Source of the DNA: Pseudomonadota bacterium
Lineage (GTDB): Bacteria > Myxococcota_A > Polyangia > Polyangiales > Polyangiaceae
NCBI GenBank assembly: GCA_023418705.1
Contig: JAEZYZ010000315.1
Span: 1 to 21,783, forward strand
Direction of reading: 5' to 3'
Length of the DNA stretch: 21,783 nucleotides
Shown in pieces: positions 13,996 through 21,591 of this stretch (position 1 is its first letter; each line of letters starts with the position of its first letter). Position numbers and translations under genes: made by a program. The notes under the pieces are model-generated. The model was not told the DNA's origin. It made no database searches and saw only the letters and a program-made list of their open reading frames with translations.

Positions 13996-15130
13996 CGCTC
14001 AGCCCGAACCACGCGCCGCCGCATGCCAGGGCGAACGCGATCGGGGCCATCGCCAGCGCGAACACGACGGCGACCGGCGCGGTCACCGAGAGCATGAAGA
14101 CCACCAGGCCGATCGCGATGCCGGCGCCGAGCGCGGGCTCGAGCACGCTCTGGGCGGCGCTCGCGCGGGCGACCAGGTAGCCCGCCAGGGGGAACGCGAA
14201 CAGCACCGCCGCACCGAGCAGCAGCAACGGTCCGCTCGAGCGGACGTCGGCTTCGTCGACCAGCGCGAAATCGACCCCCACGCGATGCCCCAGGTACACG
14301 GCGAGTGCGAGACAGGCGAGCATCAGCCCGATGGTCACGAAGACCCCGACGGCGATCCAGTGCACCATCAGCGGCCGGCCCCTTCGGCGCAGCGCGCGGC
14401 GGACGGTGCGCAAGGACGCCGGCTCCGGTCCGGAGAGCGGCGCGGCAGCGCGCCCGGCGCGCCCGGCGCGCCCGGCGGCGATCTCGCGGAACGCGAGCCA
14501 GCTGACCAGCGCCATCGCCGCGAGCATCGGCAACGTCAGCACCAGCACCGCGGGGCCGCGGCCGAAGACGATGTGCAGGTACAAGCCGTGCAGCGCCATC
14601 GCCGCGAGCCAGGCGACCCCGAAATAGCGCCCGCGGGTGCGCCCACCGCCGCCGAGCGCATAGCCCCAAACTCCGGCGAAGAACAGGTGGGCGCACATGC
14701 CGGCGAGCAGGCGCAGGTGCGGCATCGATCCGGCGCGCTCCCGGACGAGCACCACCTCGACGGCAGCAAAGCCGGCCGCGGCACACACGGCGTACAGCAC
14801 GCCGCTGCGCCGATCGCTGATGCGCCGCGCCCGGAACAGCGGCCACACCACCGCCACCTTCGCGGCTTCTTCGAGCGGGGCCGCCAGCAAAAACGTCGCC
14901 AAGAGCGCCCCGCGAACCCCAGCCACCATCGCGTCGAGGCTCAAGCCGCTCAGCTCGAGCAAGCTCTGCTCCAAGTGGACGGCCGCGAGCGCCGCGATCC
15001 CGCCGCCGATCACGACCCCGAGGGCGACGCGCCGAGGCTCGGGGAAGCGGCGGCTGCCGAGCCTGAAGACGGCGATCGCCGCCGCCAACGGCAACGCGGC
15101 CAACGCGATGAAGCTGAGCCAGGCGAGCAC
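13985..15130 (-). CDS. PrsW-family intramembrane metalloprotease
   Basis: Polytopic inner-membrane protein, 381 aa, of the PrsW/CPBP-like superfamily. In Bacillus, PrsW makes the site-1 cut of anti-sigma factor RsiW; other members process unknown membrane proteins. Candidate active-site features are APLEEAAK (E87, E88, K91), GFAAVEVVLV with E125, HLFFAGVWGYALG with H148, and ALHGLYLH with H181, in successive hydrophobic segments as expected for the family. The C-terminal half adds about four more membrane segments after a basic Arg/Ala linker near 220-255. GTG 15130 lies 21 bp after the stop of the upstream beta-barrel gene, so it is probably the last gene of the envelope operon. No anti-sigma/sigma pair lies in the window, so the substrate is unknown. 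Confidence 0.87.
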   Translation of the reverse strand: MLAWLSFIALAALPLAAAIAVFRLGSRRFPEPRRVALGVVIGGGIAALAAVHLEQSLLELSGLSLDAMVAGVRGALLATFLLAAPLEEAAKVAVVWPLFRARRISDRRSGVLYAVCAAAGFAAVEVVLVRERAGSMPHLRLLAGMCAHLFFAGVWGYALGGGGRTRGRYFGVAWLAAMALHGLYLHIVFGRGPAVLVLTLPMLAAMALVSWLAFREIAAGRAGRAGRAAAPLSGPEPASLRTVRRALRRRGRPLMVHWIAVGVFVTIGLMLACLALAVYLGHRVGVDFALVDEADVRSSGPLLLLGAAVLFAFPLAGYLVARASAAQSVLEPALGAGIAIGLVVFMLSVTAPVAVVFALAMAPIAFALACGGAWFGLSEAS

Positions 15131-15151
15131 GTGGGCGCCGTGGGTTGCCGC

Positions 15152-15910
15152 CTAGAAGTGCAGGCCCGCCACCGCCGTGAGGGTCGCGGCCGAGCCGACG
15201 CTGGAGCCGTCCCGCTGGTACGCTTCATCGGCCGTGGTGGGCGTCGTGCCAAGCTGGCTCGGGTCGAGCCCCGGCCGCGTCAGCACCAAGATCTCGCCCG
15301 TCAGGTTCACGCCGAGCGAAAACACCGAGCTCAGGTAGTAGTCGATGCCGAACCCGCCGCGGACGTTGTACCCGTCGATGTCCACGTCCGAACCGAATCC
15401 GCCGGTGAGGTCGCCCTCGAGAGAACCCACCGAGGCGTAGCCGCCACCGAACGTGAAGTAAGGCTCGAGCCGCCCGATCGGGACATGGAACCCGAGCTCC
15501 CCGTTGAGCGTCCAAACTTGGTACTGGTCGAACATTCCGAGCCGAAACCGACCGCCCAGCGTCAAAAAAAGCAGCCGAAGCCCGAGCCCCGCCCCGAACG
15601 CCGGCCCCGTCTGCGACGTCTTCTCCACCTCCGGCAGCAGGTCGTCGGCGGAGAACGTCTGGAGGCCGAGGAGCATGACCCCGGCCTCTCCGTTGAGCCA
15701 GAAGAACTCCAGCCCGCGGCCGGAGTCTTCGCGTTCGGCGCGTTCGAGCGAGCGCTGCGTCTCGAGCTCCTCGTAGGTGTGCGACTCCGGAGGCGGGGGC
15801 GGCCGGAGCCCGCCGGCTTCCAGATCCGGAGCGTATTGCGCCTGCGCGGCGCCCGCGAACAGCGGGACCGCCGCGGCGACGAACGTCCAAGGTTTGGCCA
15901 TCGGCGTCAT
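15152..15910 (-). CDS. Outer-membrane beta-barrel protein
   Basis: A 252-aa secreted protein with a signal peptide (AAAVPLFAGAAQA, then QYAPD), a Pro-rich and charged segment (RPPPPPESHTYEELE), then alternating amphipathic strands rich in Gly and aromatics (GAGLGLRLLFLTLGGRFRLG, then EPYFTFGGGYASVG, FGIDYYLSSVFSLGVNLTGE), ending in Phe as BAM substrates do. It resembles the small 8-strand OmpA/OmpW-like barrels; no specific family was recognised. ATG 15910 and ATG 15901 are both in frame three codons apart; either leaves the signal peptide intact. It is 34 bp after the porin-like gene and 21 bp before the PrsW-like gene, hence an envelope operon. Confidence 0.8.
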   Translation of the reverse strand: MTPMAKPWTFVAAAVPLFAGAAQAQYAPDLEAGGLRPPPPPESHTYEELETQRSLERAEREDSGRGLEFFWLNGEAGVMLLGLQTFSADDLLPEVEKTSQTGPAFGAGLGLRLLFLTLGGRFRLGMFDQYQVWTLNGELGFHVPIGRLEPYFTFGGGYASVGSLEGDLTGGFGSDVDIDGYNVRGGFGIDYYLSSVFSLGVNLTGEILVLTRPGLDPSQLGTTPTTADEAYQRDGSSVGSAATLTAVAGLHF

Positions 15911-15944
15911 GGTAGCAAACCTTGCGGCTTTTCGCGCACGCGGA

Positions 15945-17327
15945 TCAGAACACCCAGGCGACCTGGGCTTCGAACAGGCGCAGCGGATCGTGGACGAGGT
16001 AGTAATCGTTGCCGGCCGACGGGAAGATGGCCGTCATGTACTGCAGCTTGAGCACCACGCCGGGATCGGGGCGCGCGTTGACGCCCCAGGCCGCACCGTA
16101 GGCGGGGGGGCCTTCGCCAGATCCGCCGAAGTTATAGTACTCGAGCAGGGTGTACGGCATGAGCCCGACCAGCTCCGTGCGGTAGCCAAGCAACGTGTAG
16201 GCCCCAAGGCGGCGATGGTCCGCCACGAACCCCGGGGGGGCGCCGGGTTGGGTCGACGGGGTGCGGTGCCCTTCCTCGAAGCGCACGTCGTTGACGAGGA
16301 ACTCCCCTTGCCAGTGGAAGCCACCGCTCGTCCATTTGACGTCCAGGCCGTAGCTCACCTCGTCGAAGCTGCGGCGAGTGACCCTCTCGTCGTACTCGAG
16401 CCCCGCCGGCGTCTGGACGACCGTCGGGGTCTCGGTCGCGTCCGTGAACTTGCCGGCGTACCAGGAGGCGCCGACTTCCAGCTCTCCGGCCGCCGGCGCA
16501 CGCAGGTACAGCCGCCCCCCGATCGCCTTGTTGGCGTCGAAGTCCAGGTGGGAGTCCGCCGTGCCGCGCCCGTTGGAAATCGTGGCGTGGTAGCCGACCG
16601 TGCTCGATCCGATGAACGCCTTGCCGTGCAGCTGAAGACCCGTCTGCCGCTCCGGAAAGAGCTGCTCCCCAATGATGAAGGGCCGGTTGACCGCGATGAT
16701 GGCGGGCGAGCCGTGATCGACGTTCCAGATCCCGTACGGCGTCAGCCACTGACCGGCGACGATGTTCAGGTATTCGGCGGGCCCGTACTCGAGCCAGGCG
16801 CGCTCGATTTCGATGCCGCCCCAGCGCAGCGGCCGACCAAAGTCGTTGTAATCACCCACACGGGTGGAAAATCGGCTGAGCTGGCCATCCGCCTCGCGCC
16901 GCTCGGTCCCGTTCGGGATGTACATCAGCCGTACCTCGATCAGGCTGCGCCAGGAGTGGGACAGGCGGGAGCTGAAGTACAGGTTGAGGTTGCCGACCGC
17001 GAACGAGGGATGCCGGAACAGAACGTCCCTCCACTCGCTGTCTTCGCGGACGAGCAGCCGGCGGTAGGTGAAGTCCGCGAAGCCGTAGAGCTTCACGCCC
17101 TGGTGTTCGGTGAACTCGCTGACGTCGGCGGTGTACCTGGAGAGGTCCCAGTCGTCAGCATCGTCAGCGGCGTCCGCCGGCGGATCGGGAGCGGCGGCCG
17201 GAGCCGCGGGAGCGCTGCTCGGCTCGGCGTCGCTACGAGGCGCAGGCGCTGCGCCGGCGACCTCACCCCACCCCATCACCCCGAGCACGAGGAGCCCCGC
17301 CCAGCGCCGCCGCGGTCGCCCGGTCAT
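15945..17327 (-). CDS. Porin-like outer-membrane beta-barrel protein
   Basis: A 460-aa exported protein: signal peptide (basic MTGRPRRRW, hydrophobic core, AGA-AP cleavage region), an Ala/Pro/Asp-rich linker to about residue 65, then a large barrel beginning VKLYGFADFTYRRLL and ending in AQVAWVF with terminal Phe. Internal segments such as NLNLYFSSRLSHSWRSLIEV, ERAWLEYGPAEYLNIVAGQW, GLQLHGKAFIG and ELEVGASWYAGKF have the strand-turn pattern of phosphate-selective/OprP-like porins. Substrate is unknown. ATG 17327 forms an ATGA overlap with the upstream lipoprotein stop, which decides it over GTG 17339. It is probably co-expressed and possibly co-functional with that lipoprotein. Confidence 0.82.
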   Translation of the reverse strand: MTGRPRRRWAGLLVLGVMGWGEVAGAAPAPRSDAEPSSAPAAPAAAPDPPADAADDADDWDLSRYTADVSEFTEHQGVKLYGFADFTYRRLLVREDSEWRDVLFRHPSFAVGNLNLYFSSRLSHSWRSLIEVRLMYIPNGTERREADGQLSRFSTRVGDYNDFGRPLRWGGIEIERAWLEYGPAEYLNIVAGQWLTPYGIWNVDHGSPAIIAVNRPFIIGEQLFPERQTGLQLHGKAFIGSSTVGYHATISNGRGTADSHLDFDANKAIGGRLYLRAPAAGELEVGASWYAGKFTDATETPTVVQTPAGLEYDERVTRRSFDEVSYGLDVKWTSGGFHWQGEFLVNDVRFEEGHRTPSTQPGAPPGFVADHRRLGAYTLLGYRTELVGLMPYTLLEYYNFGGSGEGPPAYGAAWGVNARPDPGVVLKLQYMTAIFPSAGNDYYLVHDPLRLFEAQVAWVF

Positions 17328-17950
17328 CGGGTGGGGCACTCCCCCGCCGGCACGCAGAGGGTCGTCGAAACGCCGAGCGGCCGCACGTCACAGCACTGCC
17401 AGGCGCCGAAGCAGTCGCCGTCGTCGACGCAGCCCTGCACCAAACACTGGTGGGTGAAGAGCGATTCGCAGAAGGTCGCGGCGGTCCCGGCGCAGTCCGC
17501 ATGCGTCTCACAGGTCTGGCCCTGGCCCACCGGCGGGCGTTCACAGACGCTCGGTTCGCCGCTGGTGTTGCAGGCGAAGCCGTCGGGACAGTCCGCGGTC
17601 GCGGCGCAACCGGTGCGCGTGCAGTAGCCGTCCGCGTCGTCCACTCGGTGGCACACCGGGGCGGCCGCCTCCGAACACTCGGCGTCACCGGCGCAGGGAG
17701 CCCCAATCCCGGCCGGCGCACACTCGGCCGAGGGCGCAGGACGCGCAAAGCCCGGGGCGCACACGCAGCCGCCCGCGGAGGCTTCCTCGTTGGGACCACA
17801 CGGAACGCAGCCGGCGTCGGTCAGCACCGAGCCCGCAACACACGTGCACACATTGTTCGCGACGAGCTCTTGATGCGGCCCGCAGCGATCGTCCAGATCG
17901 ACCAAGCACCCGCTGGCGATCACCGCCACGATCCACGCACCGCGCTTCAT
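17324..17950 (-). CDS. Cysteine-rich lipoprotein
   Basis: A 208-aa lipoprotein: short basic N-terminus MKRGAW, hydrophobic core and lipobox-like VIASGC with lipidated C15. The mature part has about 26 further cysteines in EGF/EB-like spacing (CGPHQELVANNVCTC, CVPCGPNEEA, CVCAPGF, WQCCDV), typical of the disulfide-rich surface proteins common in Myxococcota. It likely sits in the outer membrane. Start choice: ATG 17950 is preferred because it places the signal peptide at the N-terminus; ATG 17974 and an in-frame extension to 18040 are possible. The stop overlaps the porin-like start (ATGA). No catalytic domain is visible; an adhesion or binding role is a guess. Confidence 0.82.
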   Translation of the reverse strand: MKRGAWIVAVIASGCLVDLDDRCGPHQELVANNVCTCVAGSVLTDAGCVPCGPNEEASAGGCVCAPGFARPAPSAECAPAGIGAPCAGDAECSEAAAPVCHRVDDADGYCTRTGCAATADCPDGFACNTSGEPSVCERPPVGQGQTCETHADCAGTAATFCESLFTHQCLVQGCVDDGDCFGAWQCCDVRPLGVSTTLCVPAGECPTR

Positions 17951-18113
17951 TCGGCCAACCGCCGAGGCGCTCATCGTCTCGTCATCGCTGCTTCGCCACG
18001 GCCCGGCAGCTCGTCCGGACCGCTCTGGCGCTCTCGGCATACCGTGTGCTCCGCGTCTGAAGCGAACGGCAGCCCACGAAAGCGGGTTAATACCTGCGCG
18101 GTCTTTTAGCGAT

Positions 18114-18136
18114 CTCGCGGACCTAGCGACCGCGAG
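18114..18136. other. Hairpin just downstream of egtB
   Basis: A perfect 7-bp stem CTCGCGG/CCGCGAG with a 9-base loop, starting 8 nt beyond the egtB stop. There is no T-tract on either side, so it may protect a 3' end or act in factor-dependent termination rather than as an intrinsic terminator. Confidence 0.35.
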
Positions 18137-18143
18137 CCGCCCG

Positions 18144-19427
18144 TCACTCCGCAGCGCGGGCCAGCCGCACCCCGATCGGGAGCTTGCGCTCGGACGGCAG
18201 GTACCAGTTGCGGAAGCAGCAGCGGCCGATTTCGGGTGCGGTCAGGTAGGAACCGCCGCGCACCACGCGGTGCGCGCCGTCGAACCACGGCACGCTGTAA
18301 CCTTCGTACGCTTGGGGGCGAAACCCCGGGTACGGACCGAACGCTGACGCGGTCCATTGCCAGACGCTGCCGACGGCGTCGAAGAGGCCGAACGCCGACG
18401 GCGCAGCGCTCGCGCAAGGAGCCGGCGCGAGCCGCGGCGCGAGCGCGCGAGCCGCGGCGTCATCTCCCCACGGCCAGCGGCGTTTGCGAGCCGTCGCCGG
18501 GTCCAGGCTGGCCGCCAGCTCCCACTCCACTTCCGTCGGCAAGCGGGCTCCGGCGAAGCGGGCGAACGCCTCGGCCTCGTAGAACGACACGTGCGCGACG
18601 GGACGCGCCGGATCGACCGGCAAAGGGCCGGCGAGCGTCAGCTCTTGCCAGGCGTTCGGGCCCGCGCGTCGCCAGTTGCGGGGAGCCGGGGTCACCAGGG
18701 CAGCGCGAAAATGCCGACCCGCGTCCGACCACCAGCGGTCGTCGGCGTAGCCGCCCGCGCGCATGAACTCGAGCCACTCGCCCGCGCTGACGAGCCGGCG
18801 GGCGATCGAGAACGGCGGCACGCTCACGCTGTGGGCGGGCAGCTCGTTGTCCCAGGCCTCCGGCTCGTCACGGCTGCCGAGCACGAACGTGCCGCCCGGC
18901 CACGTCACGAAGCCGTCCGCGGCCTGGCGAGCCGGCGCCTCGCGTTCGCCGCGTCGCGCCCCCTGCGGGTCGCCCAAGGGGAGCTCTCCGGCCAGCCGCA
19001 CCGCGGCGATGATCTCGGCGTGCTGGCGCTCGTGGTTGGCGAGGAAGCGGAACGTGGGCGCTTCGGGCAGAGATCCGTCGGGCGCCGCCGGTGATCGCTC
19101 GAGCAGGTCCAGAAGCTCGGCGTGCACGCGCGCTGCGTAGACGGCGAGCTCCTCCGGCGACGGGATGCGCTCGCCGCGCTGTTGCTTCGGGCCCCTGAAG
19201 GCGTCGAACACGGCATCGAGCCGAGGATCGAGGGGCGCGCGCCGCCCCAGTCCCCGCAGGCCCCAGATCTCCTTTTGCCAGGCGATGTGCCCGAGGTGCC
19301 AGCCGATGGGGGACAGCTCGGGGTCGTACTGCTGCCGGAGCTCGGCTTCGCCCAGGCCTTGGGCGATCCAGAGCGTCCCCTGGCGCGCGCGCTCGAGCGA
19401 CGCGGCGATCGCTCGTCGCTCGCTCAT
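18144..19427 (-). CDS. egtB: Ergothioneine biosynthesis iron-dependent sulfoxide synthase EgtB
   Basis: Non-heme iron enzyme joining hercynine (trimethylhistidine) to a thiol donor with oxygen, forming the C-S bond of ergothioneine. The 427-aa protein has an N-terminal DinB-like domain with WHLGHIAW (ligand candidate H47) and HERQHAE (H132, H136), forming the three-His iron site known in EgtB. A C-terminal FGE-sulfatase domain follows (FVTWPGGTFVLGS, LPTEVEWELAAS, then VRGGSYLT, FRNWYLP). Its start overlaps the egtC stop (ATGA at 19424-19427). The presence of egtC, which removes glutamate from a gamma-glutamylcysteine conjugate, suggests the gamma-glutamylcysteine-using route; that is inference from context. 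Confidence 0.93.
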   Translation of the reverse strand: MSERRAIAASLERARQGTLWIAQGLGEAELRQQYDPELSPIGWHLGHIAWQKEIWGLRGLGRRAPLDPRLDAVFDAFRGPKQQRGERIPSPEELAVYAARVHAELLDLLERSPAAPDGSLPEAPTFRFLANHERQHAEIIAAVRLAGELPLGDPQGARRGEREAPARQAADGFVTWPGGTFVLGSRDEPEAWDNELPAHSVSVPPFSIARRLVSAGEWLEFMRAGGYADDRWWSDAGRHFRAALVTPAPRNWRRAGPNAWQELTLAGPLPVDPARPVAHVSFYEAEAFARFAGARLPTEVEWELAASLDPATARKRRWPWGDDAAARALAPRLAPAPCASAAPSAFGLFDAVGSVWQWTASAFGPYPGFRPQAYEGYSVPWFDGAHRVVRGGSYLTAPEIGRCCFRNWYLPSERKLPIGVRLARAAE

Positions 19428-20224
19428 CGCAGCGCCACCACCTCGGGCGCTTCACCGAGACGCACCCGGACGGCGTGGTGCTCGGCGAGGCGCTGCCAGC
19501 CGCCGTCGTCGTCCAGGGGCTCCGACGCGACGACGGTGCTGCGCTCGCCGCCGTCACGGTGCAGCACGTAGAGCGACGGAGGCCGCGCCCCGACGGCCGT
19601 GCGCACACCGACCAGTGACGTCCCGTCGCTCACCACCAGCGACAAGAGCGCGGGCGAGCCGAGCTCGGCGGTGAGCGCCCGGATGCGCGCCAGCGTCCGC
19701 TCGACCGCCTGCCACAGCCGCTCGGCGGCGGGAGCGGACGCAGCGCGGGTGTACTCGTCCAGCAGCGCCGCGAACAAGTGTTCGGAGTCGGTGGTGCCGC
19801 GGATCTGGACGTAGGCGTCGTCGGAGAGATCGCGCCGGAGGCGCCGCGCGAGGGCGGGAGAGAAGCCGCCGAAATAGCCGTTGTGCAGGAAGGCGAGCGG
19901 CCCCGCGCCGAACGGCTGCGTGTTGGCCTGGGAGATGCTGAGCGGATCGGTCGCGCTGCGGACCGCCGCGAGCAGGCACCAAGACCGCACCGCGCGGCAG
20001 AGTTGAGCGCGATTGGCGTCGGCCCAGATCGGCAGCGTGGATCGATACACGCAAGGCGCTGGATCGCCCTGCAGGTAGAAGGCGACGCCCCAGCCATCGG
20101 CGTTCACGACCGCACCGTCGAGCTCGCGCGCCGCGTAGCTCTGCCGTTCGAGCGAGTGCGGGGGCTCTTCCACCAGCCGAGCGAGTCCGATGCTGTCCCC
20201 GAGATAGCCGACCATCCGACACAT
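19424..20224 (-). CDS. egtC: Ergothioneine biosynthesis glutamine-amidotransferase-type hydrolase EgtC
   Basis: Class II (Ntn) amidotransferase-fold enzyme hydrolysing gamma-glutamyl-hercynylcysteine sulfoxide to hercynylcysteine sulfoxide. The 266-aa protein begins MCRMVGYLG, and the nucleophile is Cys2 once Met is removed. This decides ATG 20224 over ATG 20233, which would bury the Cys at position 5. Further motifs are NADGWGVAFY, TQPFGAGPLAFLHNGYFGGF, and GTTDSEHLFAALL, all standard for the family. It is first of a two-gene leftward operon with egtB (ATGA overlap) and diverges from egtD across about 125 bp. Cytosolic. Identity is firm from fold motifs and neighbours together. Confidence 0.93.
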   Translation of the reverse strand: MCRMVGYLGDSIGLARLVEEPPHSLERQSYAARELDGAVVNADGWGVAFYLQGDPAPCVYRSTLPIWADANRAQLCRAVRSWCLLAAVRSATDPLSISQANTQPFGAGPLAFLHNGYFGGFSPALARRLRRDLSDDAYVQIRGTTDSEHLFAALLDEYTRAASAPAAERLWQAVERTLARIRALTAELGSPALLSLVVSDGTSLVGVRTAVGARPPSLYVLHRDGGERSTVVASEPLDDDGGWQRLAEHHAVRVRLGEAPEVVALR

Positions 20225-20233
20225 CGGCGTCAT

Positions 20234-20331
20234 GATACGAGCGAGAGGGGGCGTTGTGGCGTGAGATTTTTCTTGGGATTGCGGACGATGGCCGCGCGCC
20301 TTATATGCCGATCTCTTGCTCCGGCTGAGGT
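20234..20331. promoter_or_regulatory. Divergent egtC/egtD promoter region
   Basis: Leftward egtCB and rightward egtD must both be started from this short region, which is locally AT-enriched (GATTTTTCTTGGGATT at about 20265-20280, TTATAT at 20301-20306). TTATAT is a reasonable -10 for egtD, but the nearest TTGGGA (20273-20278) is 22 bp away, too far for a normal -35. No operator dyad is evident. Confidence 0.3.
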
Positions 20332-20349
20332 GTGGCTCGTCAAACGCGA

Positions 20350-21360
20350 ATGTCGTCGGCTCCGCAGATCATCGAAAGCTTTTCAAAAAGCGACCGGTTC
20401 CGGCTCGACGTTCACCTCGAGCCGTCCAACGCCGTCGCGTTGGCGCGGGACGTCCGCATCGGGCTGACGAGCGCACCGAAGTGGCTCCCGCCGAAATACT
20501 TCTACGACGCCGTCGGCTCCCGGCTCTTCGACCGCATCTGTGATACGCCGGAGTACTATCAGACGCGCACCGAGCAGGCGCTGCTCGAGCGCGTCGCGTC
20601 CGAGATCGTCGACCTCACAGAGCCCACGCACCTCGTCGAGCTCGGCAGCGGGACCGCGCGCAAGACGCGCGTGCTGCTCGGCGCCATCGAGCGCCGCGCG
20701 CGACGCTGCTGCTACGTGCCCTTCGACGTCAGCGAGGCGGTGCTGCGGGAGTCGGCGGAGCAGCTGCTTGGGGAGTACCCCTGGCTCGAGGTGCACGGGA
20801 TCGTCGGCGACTACGATCGCCACCTCGGCGCGATCCCAAAAGGCGACCGCCGGCTGTACGTCTTCTTGGGCGGGACCATCGGCAACTTCGAGCCCGAAGC
20901 GGCAACGCAGTTTTTGGCGTCGCTCGCCGGCCGCATGCACCCGGGTGACGCCCTGCTGCTCGGCACCGACCTGGTCAAAGACCACGCACGCCTGAACGCT
21001 GCCTACAACGACGCTCAGGGCATCACCGCCGCCTTCAACAAGAACGTGCTCTGCGTCATCAACCGAGAGCTCGGGGCGAACTTCGAGCTCGAGCGTTTTG
21101 CCCACGTCGCCTTCTTCGAGCCCGAGAACGCGCAGATCGAGATGCACCTGCGCTCGGAGGTCGATCAGGTGGTCGACATCCAGCGCCTGGAGCTCGCGGT
21201 GCCGTTCCGCGCGGCAGAGACGATCCGGACCGAGATCAGCCGCAAGTTCACGCGCCCGAGCGCCACGGCGCTCCTGAAGGCTGCGGGCCTCGAGGTCTTC
21301 GAGTGGCTACCGTCGGCGGACGACGCGTTTGCGCTCTCGCTGTCTCGGCCCCAAGGCTAA
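20350..21360 (+). CDS. egtD: L-histidine N-alpha-methyltransferase EgtD
   Basis: SAM-dependent enzyme methylating histidine three times to hercynine, the first step of ergothioneine synthesis. The 336-aa protein has the family opening DVRIGLTSAPKWLPPKYFYD and PEYYQTRTE, a SAM loop LVELGSGTARKT (GSGT 99-102), GGTIGNFEP (N179, equivalent to the substrate amino-group ligand N166 of the mycobacterial enzyme), and IRTEISRKF near the C-terminus, whose Glu and Ser contact the imidazole. Start ambiguity: ATG 20350 is chosen, while GTG 20332 adds six residues; neither has ideal ribosome-binding spacing (GAGG at about 20327-20330). With egtB and egtC it supplies three of the pathway enzymes; egtA and egtE are not in this window. 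Confidence 0.95.
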   Translation: MSSAPQIIESFSKSDRFRLDVHLEPSNAVALARDVRIGLTSAPKWLPPKYFYDAVGSRLFDRICDTPEYYQTRTEQALLERVASEIVDLTEPTHLVELGSGTARKTRVLLGAIERRARRCCYVPFDVSEAVLRESAEQLLGEYPWLEVHGIVGDYDRHLGAIPKGDRRLYVFLGGTIGNFEPEAATQFLASLAGRMHPGDALLLGTDLVKDHARLNAAYNDAQGITAAFNKNVLCVINRELGANFELERFAHVAFFEPENAQIEMHLRSEVDQVVDIQRLELAVPFRAAETIRTEISRKFTRPSATALLKAAGLEVFEWLPSADDAFALSLSRPQG

Positions 21361-21471
21361 GCCTCGGGTCCAGTGGCCGATGCCCGGCCGTCACCTACCC
21401 GTCACGAAAGGCGGGACCGGGCGCCCGCAGCGTGTAAGGCAACGTGCGCGCTGCGGTCGATACCCCTTGCG

Positions 21472-21489
21472 CCCGGCAACCCAGCCGGG
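21472..21489. other. Hairpin in egtD downstream spacer
   Basis: CCCGGC-N6-GCCGGG, a 6-bp stem without a T-tract, in the 231-bp spacer between egtD and the next gene. It could aid termination of egtD, but GC-rich dyads are common here. Confidence 0.2.
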
Positions 21490-21591
21490 GAACAATGGCG
21501 CCGCGCCGTCCGGCCATCCTGGAAGCGTTTCCTGGTGAAGGCGTCGGACGCGCATCGAAGCGCCCCTCTCCACCGCGAAACCCAAGGTTCA

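Noticed and set aside
13805..16051. 748-codon plus-strand frame across the PrsW and beta-barrel genes
   Set aside because: Shadow of minus-strand coding genes; low-complexity Arg/Glu/Gln/His-rich translation without domains.
15777..17627. 616-codon plus-strand frame opposite the porin gene
   Set aside because: Antisense shadow; the minus strand has a signal peptide, a barrel pattern and a terminal Phe.
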